The notes: generated by a model from the letters alone, not told the origin. A DNA stretch of 64,000 bases from Pedobacter roseus (GCF_014395225.1 NZ_CP060723.1:5766001-5830000), one strand, 5' to 3'; positions 35,318 through 44,710 are shown, numbered from the stretch's first letter. A program made the numbers and translations.

Positions 35318-35337
35318 TACTTTGGCGCTCCAAAGTA
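35318..35337. repeat. TACTTTGG-CGCT-CCAAAGTA hairpin
   Basis: A perfect 8-bp stem with a 4-nt loop. It could be part of a larger decayed element that continues into the G+C-rich words GCAACCGCGGCATAGAGCGG just to the right. Confidence 0.65.
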
Positions 35338-35385
35338 TCATGCAACCGCGGCATAGAGCGGCAGAAAAATATTAAAATTAATTAT

Positions 35386-35473
35386 GTCCGCACGGTAGGC
35401 GTAGGCGGAAATCTTAAAGCACTTGCATGAAGGTTCCCAATCAACCCGATAGCTATCCGGTTGGGAATAACGA
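35386..35473. repeat. REP doublet 5 (diverged)
   Basis: GTCCGCACGGTAGGCGTAGG with CGGAAATCTTAA corresponds to the first hairpin, and TTCCCAATCAACCCGATAGC with TATCCGGTTGGGAATAACG to the second. It is more diverged than the copies near 17.4-19.7 kb. Confidence 0.75.
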
Positions 35474-35604
35474 TTCCTCTCTGCCTATCAATTAAATAGA
35501 ATTACTTGTCATTTAATCGATTTTTATAAAATAAATTGCGATTCAGGATGAAAAAAAATCCTCCGTGTTGTACCCTGCCTCCTTGGCAAAAAGCAACGCG
35601 ATGA

Positions 35605-35620
35605 CCTGTGGGGACACAGG
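35605..35620. repeat. CCTGTG-GGGA-CACAGG hairpin
   Basis: A 6-bp perfect stem with loop GGGA. A related hairpin, with stem ...GTCTGTG and CACAGAC..., lies at 45145-45167, so this is probably a second small dispersed hairpin family. Confidence 0.6.
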
Positions 35621-35638
35621 CTATGGAATGAAATGAAA

Positions 35639-35668
35639 AAAGGCATCCTGAAAAATCAGAATGCCTTT
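35639..35668 (-). terminator. Terminator of the RND efflux operon
   Basis: AAAGGCATCCTGA (35639-35651) pairs with TCAGAATGCCTTT (35656-35668), one mismatch, 4-nt loop. On the minus strand the stem runs into TTTTTTCATTTC, 23 bp after the last efflux gene. Confidence 0.8.
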
Positions 35669-35690
35669 AAATGTGCCTGTTAATTCTTAT

Positions 35691-37091
35691 TTATTTCCAG
35701 CCACCGCCTAATGCACGGTATAGGTTAACAACTGATTGCAGTTTTTGTAATCTATCGTTAATACCGCTCAACTGAGCGCTTAATAAACTTTGTTCTGAAG
35801 TTAGTACATCAGTATAATTTGTTGCCGAGCTGTAACGCAATAACTCTTTGGTAAAATCGACTGCTTTGGTTAATGAAGCAATCTGCTTCGCCCTTGTTTC
35901 CTCTTTTTCTGCAGCGGTTTGGTAAGCATATAATGCGTTTGATACTTCCTGTCCGCCGGTTAAAAGGGTTTGTTGGAAAGTGTAAAAAGCAATCTGCTGA
36001 TTGGCTTCTGCTGTTTTTAAACGTGCTTTATTGGCCCCTTTTGCAAAAATCGGCTGGGTTAAACCTCCCACTAAATTATAGAAGATAGATTTGCTGAAGA
36101 AATCGCTTAACTGCAAACTCGATAAACCACCTGCTGCGGTAATAGTTAAAGCAGGATAAAAGTAAGCTTTAGCTACATTGGTGTTTTCAAAAGCTGATCT
36201 GAATCCAAATTCGGCAGCAATTACATCCGGACGGTTTTTTAACAACTGTGCAGAAACGCCTGTTTGTAAATTGGCGTAAGGGGTTTGCTGATCCAGTGTA
36301 GTACGGTTAATCGCATTTGGCGCTTTGGCTACCAATATACTTAAAGCATTTTCAGCTTCTTTTATGCTTCTTTTTAAATCCGGTACGGTTACCTGAGCCG
36401 CATATAAATTGGCTTCACTTTGTACTACTGCTGCACCATTAACTACCGCACCTTGCTTTAGTGCTTTCATGGTTTCCACATCCTGGGTTCTAACCTTAAT
36501 GGTTTGCTCTGTAATGGCCAGTTGCTTATCAAGGGCTAATAAGGTATAATAATTATTGGCAATGGTAGCAATCAATTGTGTTTGTACGGCTCTTTTTGCG
36601 GCATCGCTTTGTAGCAATGTAGCATAAGCACCACGTTTTGCACTGGTTAACTTTCCCCATATATCAGCTTCCCAACTGGTACTCAGTTGTGCTTTGTAGG
36701 TTTGGGTTTCTAAATTAATGTTAATTCCAGCGGGAAAATTCTGTGCAGCTGCAGATGCCTTATTATCGGTTACGTTTACATCGGCCTGTAAGCTTGGCAG
36801 CAATGCACCACGGCTCTGTATTAAAGTAGCCTCTGCAATTTTGATCCGCTCAATCGCCTGTTTCAGGTCTAAATTTTCATTTATGCCCTGCTGGATTAAC
36901 GATTGTAAGGTGGTATCCGAAAACAGCGTTTTCCACTGCAGGTCTGCCATCGTAGTGGTATCTGTTGTACTATTATCGCGGTATAAACCTTCGCTTGTTA
37001 GCTGGGGGCGTTCGTATTTTTTAGTTACGCAGGCACTCAGGGTAACAATGGCTAAACCTATTAAAATGGAATGCTTATATCTAAAATTCAT
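35691..37091 (-). CDS. RND efflux outer-membrane lipoprotein (NodT/OprM type)
   Basis: A 466-residue TolC-like outer membrane factor with lipobox LSAC (signal MNFRYKHSILIGLAIVTLSA). It contains the two outer-membrane efflux repeats: LQWKTLFSDTTLQSLIQQGI at the front, LKNRPDVIAAEFGFRSAFEN in the middle and a C-terminal TSEQSLLSAQLSGINDRLQK helix. It forms the exit duct for the RND pump encoded just upstream. I prefer ATG 37091, which gives the lipoprotein signal and a 10-bp gap after the pump gene, to starts further upstream that would overlap it. Confidence 0.92.
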   Translation of the reverse strand: MNFRYKHSILIGLAIVTLSACVTKKYERPQLTSEGLYRDNSTTDTTTMADLQWKTLFSDTTLQSLIQQGINENLDLKQAIERIKIAEATLIQSRGALLPSLQADVNVTDNKASAAAQNFPAGININLETQTYKAQLSTSWEADIWGKLTSAKRGAYATLLQSDAAKRAVQTQLIATIANNYYTLLALDKQLAITEQTIKVRTQDVETMKALKQGAVVNGAAVVQSEANLYAAQVTVPDLKRSIKEAENALSILVAKAPNAINRTTLDQQTPYANLQTGVSAQLLKNRPDVIAAEFGFRSAFENTNVAKAYFYPALTITAAGGLSSLQLSDFFSKSIFYNLVGGLTQPIFAKGANKARLKTAEANQQIAFYTFQQTLLTGGQEVSNALYAYQTAAEKEETRAKQIASLTKAVDFTKELLRYSSATNYTDVLTSEQSLLSAQLSGINDRLQKLQSVVNLYRALGGGWK

Positions 37092-37101
37092 TTTCTTAAT
37101 A

Positions 37102-40100
37102 TTAATGTTTGCTGTTCGCAGTAGCCAATTCATATTCCTCTGGCGTTTGTTCATGATCAATGCCTTCGTTAAAAGGTGATTTATTACTGATGCGCTCCTG
37201 TAAGGATTGGAATATGATAAACAGAGCCGGAATTACGAAAACCCCAAAAATTGTTCCGATCAACATACCACCAACGGCACCTGTACCAATTGAGGTATTA
37301 CCCGCGGCGCCCACACCTGATGATAACATCAGTGGCAATAATCCTAAGATAAAGGCAAATGAAGTCATCAAAATCGGACGTAAACGTGCTGTTGCACCAT
37401 CTATCGCCGCGTTCGCTATGCTCATGCCTTTTCTTCTTCTATCTACCGCATATTCTACGATCAAAATGGCATTCTTAGCGAGTAGTCCTACAAGCATAAT
37501 CAGGGTAATCTGTGTATAAATGTTGTTATCCACCCCAAAAATTTTGTCAAAAACGAATACACCTGCCAAACCAACTGGTAGCGAGAATAAAACCGCTAGT
37601 GGTAAAATATAACTTTCGTACTGTGCAGCAAGTAAGAAATAAACAAAAATTACGCAAAGTAAAAAGATGAATACGGTTTGACTGCCACCTGCCATCTCCT
37701 CACGTGATAAACCCGAAAATTCATAGCCATATCCTGCCGGAAGGTTTTTAGCAGCCTCTTCCTGAACAGCCTTCAAAGCATCACCCGAACTATAACCTGC
37801 ATTTGGGTTACCGGTTACCGAAATTGAAGTAAACAAGTTGAAACGCGAAATAGCCTGTGGTCCGTATACTTTGGTTAAAGTAATAAACTCTGATACGGGA
37901 GCCATTGCCCCTGAAGAATTTCTAACAAAAATACGGGTCAACGTTTGCTCGTTTGCTCGGTATTGGGCATCTGCCTGGAACATTACCCTAAACTGTTTAC
38001 CAAATTTGTTAAAGTTTGAGGCATAAACACCGCCATAATAGCCCTGCATTACACCCAACACATCACTAACATTCAGGCCAGCCTGTTTAACCTTTGCCAC
38101 ATTTACATCAATCTGATATTGTGGGAAATTTGGGTTAAAAGAGGTTGATGCATATTGGATTTCTGGACGTTTACTCAACGCCGCTAAAAATGCGTTTCCA
38201 ATTTCGTTGAATTTTTTAATATCTCCACCGGTTTTATCCTGTAACTGGAACTCGAAACCGCCACTGGTACCAAAACCCTGGATGGTTGGCGGAGCAAAGA
38301 AAATAATTTTAGCACCTTTAATACCCGCAGTTTTTGCAAACAGTTCGCCAATGATTGTTTTTACATCACGGCCTTTACGTTCATCCCAAGGGGTTAAACG
38401 CGAAATTACCATCCCGTAAGAACTACCAGAACCACTGATCATACTACGGCCCACAACCCTTAAAGTGTTTTTAATTTCTGGTATTTTGTGTGCGATACTA
38501 TCAATTTTTGCAATTACAATATTGGTTTCCTCTTGCGAGGTTCCTGCTGGTAATGAGATATCACTCATGATGGTTCCCAAATCCTCATTCGGTACAAAAC
38601 CTTTCGGTGTGGTATTCATCGTCCAAACCAATACTACTGCGAAGAAAGCAATAGCCAATCCAACAATCCATTTTTTTCTGGAAAGGAAGCCTACCGATTT
38701 TTTATATTTTCCGGTTACCGCATCGAATGAAGTATTAAAAGCATCGTAAAAACGGTTTAAAAAGTTCTTTGATTTTTTGTGCTCTTCTTTGTGCGGTTTT
38801 AAGAATAAAGCACATAATGCCGGACTTAAAGTTAAGGCGTTAATGGCCGATAATATAATCGAAATGGCCAGTGTTAAACCAAATTGTTTGTAAAATACTC
38901 CCGAAGATCCGGAGATGAAACTCACCGGGATAAATACGGCAGCCATTACCAGAGTAATCGAAATAATCGCTCCACTAATATCGTCCATCGCATCTATGGT
39001 TGCTTTTCTGGCATCGGTATAACCTTCATCCAGCTTGGCGTGCACAGCCTCTACTACCACAATCGCGTCATCCACCACAATACCAATAGCCAGCACAAGT
39101 GCGAATAAGGTGAGCAAGTTGATGGTAAATCCAAACAAACTCAGGAAGAAGAACGTTCCGATAATCGCCACCGGCACACTGATTGCCGGGATCAAGGTTG
39201 AACGGAAATCCTGTAGGAAGATAAATACTACTAAGAACACCAAAATAAATGCTTCGATTAAGGTGTGAAGCACTTTTTCAATAGATGCATCCAAAAAGTC
39301 GTTTACGTTAACCAAAGTTGAATAATGTACGCCTTTTGGAAAAGATTTTTGAGCTTCATCAAGCGTTTTGATGGAATTTTCGATTACCTCTTTTGCATTT
39401 GAACCTGCTGTTTGGTTAATCGCGATACCCAATGCCTGTTTGCCGTTAAATTTAACCGAACTGGCATAACTCTGTGCACCTAATTCGATCCTTGCGATGT
39501 CTTTTAAACGGAGAATCTGGCCGTTATCGGTGGTACGGATAATGATGTTGCCAAACTGGGCCTCATCTTTTAACCTGCCGGTATATTTTAAGGTATATTG
39601 AAATGCCTGATCGCCAAGCTCTCCAAACTGACCTGGTGCAGCCTCCACGTTCTGATCGGCAAGGGCAACGTTAATATCGTTCGGAACCAAGCCATAGGTT
39701 GCCATTACATCAGGTTTTAACCAGATACGCATGGTATAATCCAACGTTCCGAATGCACTTGCATCACCCACACCATTGATACGTTTAATCTGCGGGATGA
39801 TGTTGATGTTTGCATAGTTCTGCAAAAACTTCTGATCATAAGAAGGATCGTCGCTATATAAACCAAAGATCAACACGTTACTCGCCTGTCTTTTAGCCGT
39901 AATAACTCCCGATTTGGTCACCTCTGCAGGTAATAAACTGGTCGCACGTGCCACCCTGTTCTGTACGTTAACCGCCGCAAGATCGGGGTTAGTACCCAGT
40001 TTAAAGTTTACGGTAATGGTTGCAGAACCATCGTTACTGGCGGTAGAAGTCATGTAGGTCATGTCTTCCACACCATTTATCTGCTCTTCCAGCGGAACAA

Positions 40101-40284
40101 CAACGCTATTCATAACCACATCGGCGTTGGCACCCTGGTATGAAGTAGAAACCTGCACCGTTGGCGGGGCAATTTCCGGATATTGTGAAACCGGCAACGT
40201 AGCTAAACCTAAAACACCGAGTATTACGATGATGATGGATATAACCGTTGATAAAACCGGTCTTTCTATAAATTTCTTAAACAT
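37102..40284 (-). CDS. RND (HAE1/AcrB-type) efflux pump
   Basis: A 1060-residue inner-membrane proton/drug antiporter of the HAE1 class. The N-terminus MFKKFIERPVLSTVISIIIV is typical. TM4 has the proton-relay aspartates in LALVLAIGIVVDDAIVVVEA. The two large periplasmic loops are complete (GVEDMTYMTSTASNDGSATI, and the PC2-type SLPAGTSQEETNIVI), and the last TM block includes GARLRPILMTSFAFILG-like DGATARLRPILMTSFAFILG. It works with the adaptor (40334-41503) and exit duct (35691-37091) in one operon. The substrate range cannot be read from sequence. Confidence 0.95.
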   Translation of the reverse strand: MFKKFIERPVLSTVISIIIVILGVLGLATLPVSQYPEIAPPTVQVSTSYQGANADVVMNSVVVPLEEQINGVEDMTYMTSTASNDGSATITVNFKLGTNPDLAAVNVQNRVARATSLLPAEVTKSGVITAKRQASNVLIFGLYSDDPSYDQKFLQNYANINIIPQIKRINGVGDASAFGTLDYTMRIWLKPDVMATYGLVPNDINVALADQNVEAAPGQFGELGDQAFQYTLKYTGRLKDEAQFGNIIIRTTDNGQILRLKDIARIELGAQSYASSVKFNGKQALGIAINQTAGSNAKEVIENSIKTLDEAQKSFPKGVHYSTLVNVNDFLDASIEKVLHTLIEAFILVFLVVFIFLQDFRSTLIPAISVPVAIIGTFFFLSLFGFTINLLTLFALVLAIGIVVDDAIVVVEAVHAKLDEGYTDARKATIDAMDDISGAIISITLVMAAVFIPVSFISGSSGVFYKQFGLTLAISIILSAINALTLSPALCALFLKPHKEEHKKSKNFLNRFYDAFNTSFDAVTGKYKKSVGFLSRKKWIVGLAIAFFAVVLVWTMNTTPKGFVPNEDLGTIMSDISLPAGTSQEETNIVIAKIDSIAHKIPEIKNTLRVVGRSMISGSGSSYGMVISRLTPWDERKGRDVKTIIGELFAKTAGIKGAKIIFFAPPTIQGFGTSGGFEFQLQDKTGGDIKKFNEIGNAFLAALSKRPEIQYASTSFNPNFPQYQIDVNVAKVKQAGLNVSDVLGVMQGYYGGVYASNFNKFGKQFRVMFQADAQYRANEQTLTRIFVRNSSGAMAPVSEFITLTKVYGPQAISRFNLFTSISVTGNPNAGYSSGDALKAVQEEAAKNLPAGYGYEFSGLSREEMAGGSQTVFIFLLCVIFVYFLLAAQYESYILPLAVLFSLPVGLAGVFVFDKIFGVDNNIYTQITLIMLVGLLAKNAILIVEYAVDRRRKGMSIANAAIDGATARLRPILMTSFAFILGLLPLMLSSGVGAAGNTSIGTGAVGGMLIGTIFGVFVIPALFIIFQSLQERISNKSPFNEGIDHEQTPEEYELATANSKH

Positions 40285-40333
40285 AATTAATATTGATTAC
40301 ACTGCAATAGTGTGATTGGCAATGATTATATTG

Positions 40334-41503
40334 TTATTTCTTGATATCAGCATAAACTGAATCAGCATTTTTTTCTTCAGGTTTGATTTTCGTTCCGTCT
40401 TTTAACGATTGGAAACCCTCAAGAACAACTTTATCCCCAGCTTTTAAACCTTTAGTTACGACATAGAACTTGCCTTTGGCCAAATCCATAATCTCGATTT
40501 CGGTACTAATGGTTTTTGCAGAATCGCCCAGAACATAAACGAATTTTTTGCCCTGTAAATCGATTGTTGATTTTTGAGGAATTAAAATTGCATTCTCAAT
40601 GTGCTGAGGAACCCTTACAGAAGCACTTGCTCCATTTTTTAATAAAGAAATAGGGTTGGGGAAGGTTGCCCTTAAACTTGCAGCACCTGTGCTGGTATTA
40701 ATTTGTCCGTTGATAGATTCAATTTTTCCATTTTGTGCATAAATTGTTCCATCTGCCAGCACCAAACTTACCGCCGGGATGTTTTTCATTTGCTGTGCCA
40801 AGGTATTTCCTTTATAGGTTTTAGAAAAATCTAAAAGCTGTTTCTCATTTAAAGAGAAGTAAGCATAAACCTTTGAAGTGTTAGAAACTGTTGTTAATGG
40901 CTGGGTACTGGTGCTGCTCACCAAACTTCCATTTCTGAATGGAATACTGCCAACCACACCATCAACCGGGCTCTTAACCGAAGTATAACCTAAGTTTACC
41001 TGTGCATTTGCCAATTCGGCTTTTGCCTGTGCCAATGCTGCTTTTCTGCTTTGAAGTGTTAATTGAGCTGCATCAAGATCGTATTTGCTGATGATGTCTT
41101 TTTCTACCAAAGGCCTGGTTTTGTTTACCGTTAGCTGGGCCGCATTAACATCCGCTTCTGCACTGCTAATCGCTGCTCTTGCTGTGCGTACCTGCTGCTC
41201 GTACTGAGGCGCATTAATGGTGAAAAGTAACTGGCCTTTTTTAACCACCGCACCCTCATCTACAAAAATCTTTTCTATAAAGCCATCAACCTTAGGGCGG
41301 ATATCGATATTTTGAATACCTTCAATCGTTGCCGGATAATCAGAATCTAAAGTGGTGTTTTGTGAATTTACGGTAAAAACCGGGTAAGCTTGTGGACCAG
41401 CTGCTGCTGCAGCTGCGGCTTTTTTAGCAGCATCGTTGTTTCCGCAGGATGCTAAGAGCATACCCATGCTCATGCTAAAAAAGAGAGTTGTTACTTTTCT
41501 CAT
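40334..41503 (-). CDS. RND periplasmic adaptor lipoprotein (AcrA type)
   Basis: A 389-residue membrane fusion protein with lipobox LLASC (Cys about 20) followed by an Ala/Lys-rich linker (KKAAAAAAAGPQAYPVF). Barrel-sandwich half motifs are IDIRPKVDGFIEKIFVDEGA and LGYTSVKSPVDGVVGSIPFR, joined by a helical hairpin (about 95-160). The C-terminal beta-barrel has VPQHIENAILIPQKSTIDLQ. It links the RND pump to the outer-membrane duct. It is the first gene of the operon and is preceded by a candidate promoter and two symmetric elements (41592-41655). Confidence 0.93.
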   Translation of the reverse strand: MRKVTTLFFSMSMGMLLASCGNNDAAKKAAAAAAAGPQAYPVFTVNSQNTTLDSDYPATIEGIQNIDIRPKVDGFIEKIFVDEGAVVKKGQLLFTINAPQYEQQVRTARAAISSAEADVNAAQLTVNKTRPLVEKDIISKYDLDAAQLTLQSRKAALAQAKAELANAQVNLGYTSVKSPVDGVVGSIPFRNGSLVSSTSTQPLTTVSNTSKVYAYFSLNEKQLLDFSKTYKGNTLAQQMKNIPAVSLVLADGTIYAQNGKIESINGQINTSTGAASLRATFPNPISLLKNGASASVRVPQHIENAILIPQKSTIDLQGKKFVYVLGDSAKTISTEIEIMDLAKGKFYVVTKGLKAGDKVVLEGFQSLKDGTKIKPEEKNADSVYADIKK

Positions 41504-41591
41504 GGACTATTTCTGTGTGTGTATAAATTTAAATTTCCGGAATTAAGAGCGTCGTCAAAATTTAGGACTTCGATTTCCGCCGATAATTGCC

Positions 41592-41655
41592 CAAAAATAG
41601 AGCCTAAAAAAAAATAATTCTGTCCAAATTCTGTCATTTAATCAATCGATTGATT
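41592..41655 (-). promoter_or_regulatory. Candidate promoter and operator of the efflux operon
   Basis: On the minus strand TATTTTTG (41599-41592) fits the -7 box. Upstream of it GACAGAAT occurs twice, 11 bp apart (41635-41628 and 41624-41617), and further upstream lies a perfect 16-bp palindrome AATCAATCGATTGATT (41640-41655). The 11-bp spacing puts both GACAGAAT words on one DNA face, as for dimeric regulators. No regulator gene is adjacent, so the factor is unknown. The -33 match (TTTG at 41628-41625) is 25 nt from the -7 box, longer than ideal. Confidence 0.55.
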
Positions 41656-41880
41656 TATTTTTTGATTGAAAACGTGATTAATTTGGTTTAAATGACTGTT
41701 TTAAAGCTGTTTGAGTGCCATTTTATGCCTGAAAGTGATGTGTAAATATCTTGCGACAGATGTTAAATGGTGTTAAAATTGCTTGTTAGGAAGCGATTTT
41801 TAAACGATTAATCCTGTTTGTTTTAACAAACAAAAAGCGTTGGTGGTGTATGTTTTACACGAGATATTTGGATCGCAACT

Positions 41881-41913
41881 AAACCTCGCAGGTTTCAAAA
41901 ACCTACGAGGTTT
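41881..41913. repeat. 33-nt palindrome, copy 3 (after dapF)
   Basis: AAACCTCGCAGGTTT, three bases, then AAACCTACGAGGTTT with one mismatch in the stem. It starts 10 nt past the dapF stop, the same position relative to a gene end as copies 1 and 2. The rest of 41656-41880 shows no gene. Confidence 0.85.
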
Positions 41914-41922
41914 ATAAAAAGA

Positions 41923-42705
41923 TTACTCTACTTCTCCCTCAAAAACCAATTTGGCCGGGCCGCATAAAAATACATTGGTAAATGCTTTACCGTCGTAATC
42001 GAATTCTATTTTAATATCGCCGCCTAAAACCTTAATATCAGTTTTAATATGGCCGGTTTGGTTTTTATGTTTTGCTATAGCCATGGCAACCGCTGTTACC
42101 CCTGTGCCACAGGCATAAGTTTCATCTTCTACACCACGTTCGTAAGTCCGTACAAACAAATGGTCGCCCTTATCCTCAACAAAGTTTACATTTATACCTT
42201 TTTCTGCATAAGTTGAATTATACCGAATACTTTTCCCTTCATGAAAAACATCCAGGTCTTTCAAATCACTTTGTAAAGCAACATAATGTGGCGAACCGGT
42301 ATTGAGCACATAAGCCTCCCCATCTTTGGTGATGGTATCTACATCAATCATCTGCAGGTCAACCCATTCACCATTTTCTGAAATTCTGGCATAGTGCGGT
42401 CCGTCTACTGCCAAAAAGTTGGTTTCGCGATCAATAATGCCAAGTTGTTTGGCAAAAGCTACGATGCACCTGCCACCATTTCCGCACATACTGCCCAACT
42501 TGCCATCTGCATTGAAATAATGCATCTCAAAATCGTAATCCTCGTGCTTTGTAATGAACATTAATCCATCGGCACCAATGCCAAATCGTCTGTGGCATAA
42601 TTGTTCAACTAGTTGATTGTCAATATTTTCTAACGAACTTGTAGTGTGGTCTATCAAAATGAAATCGTTGCCTGCGCCTTGGTATTTATAAAAATTAATT
42701 TTCAT
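41923..42705 (-). CDS. dapF: Diaminopimelate epimerase
   Basis: A 260-residue cofactor-independent epimerase that converts LL-DAP to meso-DAP for lysine and peptidoglycan. The two catalytic cysteines are present: C74 in MCGNGGRC and C199 in YACGTGVTAVAMA. The start KINFYKYQGAGNDFILIDH and the repeated alpha/beta halves are typical and the length is normal. It is a single minus-strand gene, divergent from the Deg protease gene. A 33-nt palindrome follows its stop. Confidence 0.96.
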   Translation of the reverse strand: MKINFYKYQGAGNDFILIDHTTSSLENIDNQLVEQLCHRRFGIGADGLMFITKHEDYDFEMHYFNADGKLGSMCGNGGRCIVAFAKQLGIIDRETNFLAVDGPHYARISENGEWVDLQMIDVDTITKDGEAYVLNTGSPHYVALQSDLKDLDVFHEGKSIRYNSTYAEKGINVNFVEDKGDHLFVRTYERGVEDETYACGTGVTAVAMAIAKHKNQTGHIKTDIKVLGGDIKIEFDYDGKAFTNVFLCGPAKLVFEGEVE

Positions 42706-42990
42706 GAAAGCTTCATTTTTTAATGCAATATTTGAGTTGCAAAAGGTAATAAGCGGATTGTGTTTTTTAATTTAACATTTTTTAACACAAAACTAAGTGC
42801 TTTGAGGATACAAATATCGTTTATATGGTATTAAATTTGAATAAACTTACTAAAGAAAATTTGAGCAGATAAAAACTGCTGGAGCATCCTGCTTAAATCA
42901 AAATAAAAAACGCTCCCGCAAACAATAATATTTAACAAATGAAATATGATAAGCTAAACAATTAGCTAGCAAAACAGCTTATTATAAAAT

Positions 42991-43110
42991 CATGGCTTTA
43001 AAAAACAATTTACAAACACATGAAACCATTAAAAGCTAATCAATTTTAAAAGTATATTAAGCTTTTAATAGCTTCATGGCCATTAAAAAACAATTTACAA
43101 ACACATGAAA
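42991..43110 (+). repeat. Direct repeat spanning the Deg start region
   Basis: CATGGCTTTAAAAAACAATT at 42991 and CATGGCCATTAAAAAACAAT at 43075 start two copies of about 35 bp, 84 bp apart. Each ends ACAAACACATGAAA, so each contains an ATG. The second ATG (43105) starts the protease; the first opens a 9-codon frame (MKPLKANQF). The upstream part 42706-42990 shows nothing else that I can support. Confidence 0.8.
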
Positions 43111-44651
43111 AAAATATTAGGAATTACCTTGTTAGCTGCTTTTATAGGTGGAGCAGCAGCAATTGGGGTTACAAACTATTTGAGCGTAACCAAACTGGCA
43201 GTACCATTACTGAGAAGCAGAATTTGTACTTTGCCAATAATCCACTAAAAGTAACATCAGCAGGTGCTACAGATTTTACACAGGCAGCAGCAGCGGTTGC
43301 GCCAGGTGTGGTTCACATTAAAACAACTTACGCGGCATCGAAAGGTCAGGGTTCTTCTTCTCCTTTTGATATGATGGAAGATTTCTTCGGCGGCGGTGGC
43401 CGTCAGATGCAGCGCCAGCCAAGAGCAGCATCAGGATCTGGTGTAATTATCAGTCAGGATGGTTATATCGTTACTAACAACCACGTAGTAGAAAATGCAG
43501 AGAAAGTTGAGGTAGTATTAACAGATAGACGTAAGGTAGAGGCGAAAGTGATTGGCCGCGATCCGAATACAGATTTAGCTTTAATTAAAGTAAATGCAAC
43601 TGGTTTACCAGTAGTGAAAATGGGTAATTCTGATAATGTTCAGGTAGGAGAGTGGGTTTTGGCAGTTGGTTTCCCGTTAGATTTAAATACAACTGTTACC
43701 GCAGGTATTGTAAGTGCTAAAAACCGCAGCATCGGTATTATCGGTCGCGAGCAACAAGGCAATGAGATTACTGAAGAAGAATACCGCGAATACCAACGTA
43801 CTGGTAAAAGACCAGATCGCCCGGCAAATACCAGTATCGAATCATTTATCCAGACAGATGCTGCCATTAACCCTGGTAACAGTGGTGGTGCTTTGGTAAA
43901 CGCAAATGGAGAATTAGTAGGTATTAACTCTGCGATTGCTTCACAAAGCGGTTATAACCAAGGTTATGGGTTTGCAATCCCGGTTAACTTAGCCCGTAAA
44001 ATTGTTGACGATTTTATGAAATATGGTTCAGTTAAACGTGGTTATATCGGTGTTAACTTCGTACCGTTAAGTGGCGAAGAAAAACCAGAAGGCATTAAAA
44101 CCAATGAAATTAGTGGTTTATATGTGAATGATGTTGTTGCAGGTGGCGGTGCTGCTGCTGCGGGTATTAAATCAGGCGACGTAATCAAAAAAGTTGACGG
44201 TGTAGTAATCAACGATTCACCTGATCTTCAGGAAAGAGTAGGCCGTTTAAACCCTGGCGATAAAGTTAAATTAACGGTATTGCGTGATGGTGCTTTAAAA
44301 GATTATACTGTTACCCTTAAAGGTGAAGCAAGTGTAGGTTTAACTGCAAATAACAATGCAAGCAAAAGTGCCGAAGTAAGTAAATTGGGTGCAACTTTCG
44401 CTCCGGCTAGCCAGGCTCAAAAATCGAAATATGGCATTAACAGTGGTGTAGTAGTAACTTCTGTTACCACCGGAAAAGCTTTCGATAATATTGGGGTAGA
44501 AAAAGGTTTAATTATCACCAAAGTAAACGGACAACCGGTAAATTCTGTGGCTGATGTTCAAAAAGCATTGCCTTTAGGTAGAAATAACATGGTGAGTATT
44601 TCTGGTGTTGGTGAGCAAGGATCATATAACTACAGTTTCCCTGCACAGTAA
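43105..44651 (+). CDS. Deg/HtrA serine protease, interrupted by an apparent frameshift
   Basis: A periplasmic Do-type protease and chaperone. The signal/anchor is MKKILGITLLAAFIGGAAAI from ATG 43105. At GGGG (43165-43168) the frame breaks; adding one G joins it to GYKLFERNQTGSTITEKQ and the intact 475-codon body, giving about 515 residues, the usual length. Catalytic residues are His in VTNNHVVENA, Asp in DPNTDLALIK and Ser in INPGNSGGALV. Two PDZ domains follow (about 300-385 and 410-510). A charged insert (EEEYREYQRTGKRPDRPA) lies before the Ser motif. As read, translation could only start inside the gene and would lack a signal peptide, so I suspect a missing base in the consensus. Confidence 0.88.
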
Positions 44652-44673
44652 TTAACTTTAATAAAATTTGAAG

Positions 44674-44710
44674 AAAGCCTCCTGATTTTACATCGGGAGG
44701 CTTTTCTTTT
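44674..44710. terminator. Bidirectional terminator after the Deg gene
   Basis: AAAGCCTCC (44674-44682) pairs with GGAGGCTTT (44696-44704), followed by a T-run on the + strand and preceded by A-rich DNA. It sits between two convergent genes and can end both transcripts. Confidence 0.8.

Larger units (their letters stand above)
34793..35690. other. Repeat-rich intergenic stretch of 0.9 kb
   Basis: No gene seen. It contains a CACTGAGGG/CACAGAG relic (34897-34931), a decayed REP half (from about 35010), a nested inverted repeat (35136-35265), an 8-bp stem palindrome (35318-35337), a REP doublet (35386-35473), another CACGG-type relic (35563-35592), a CCTGTG/CACAGG hairpin (35605-35620) and the terminator of the efflux operon. 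Confidence 0.65.
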
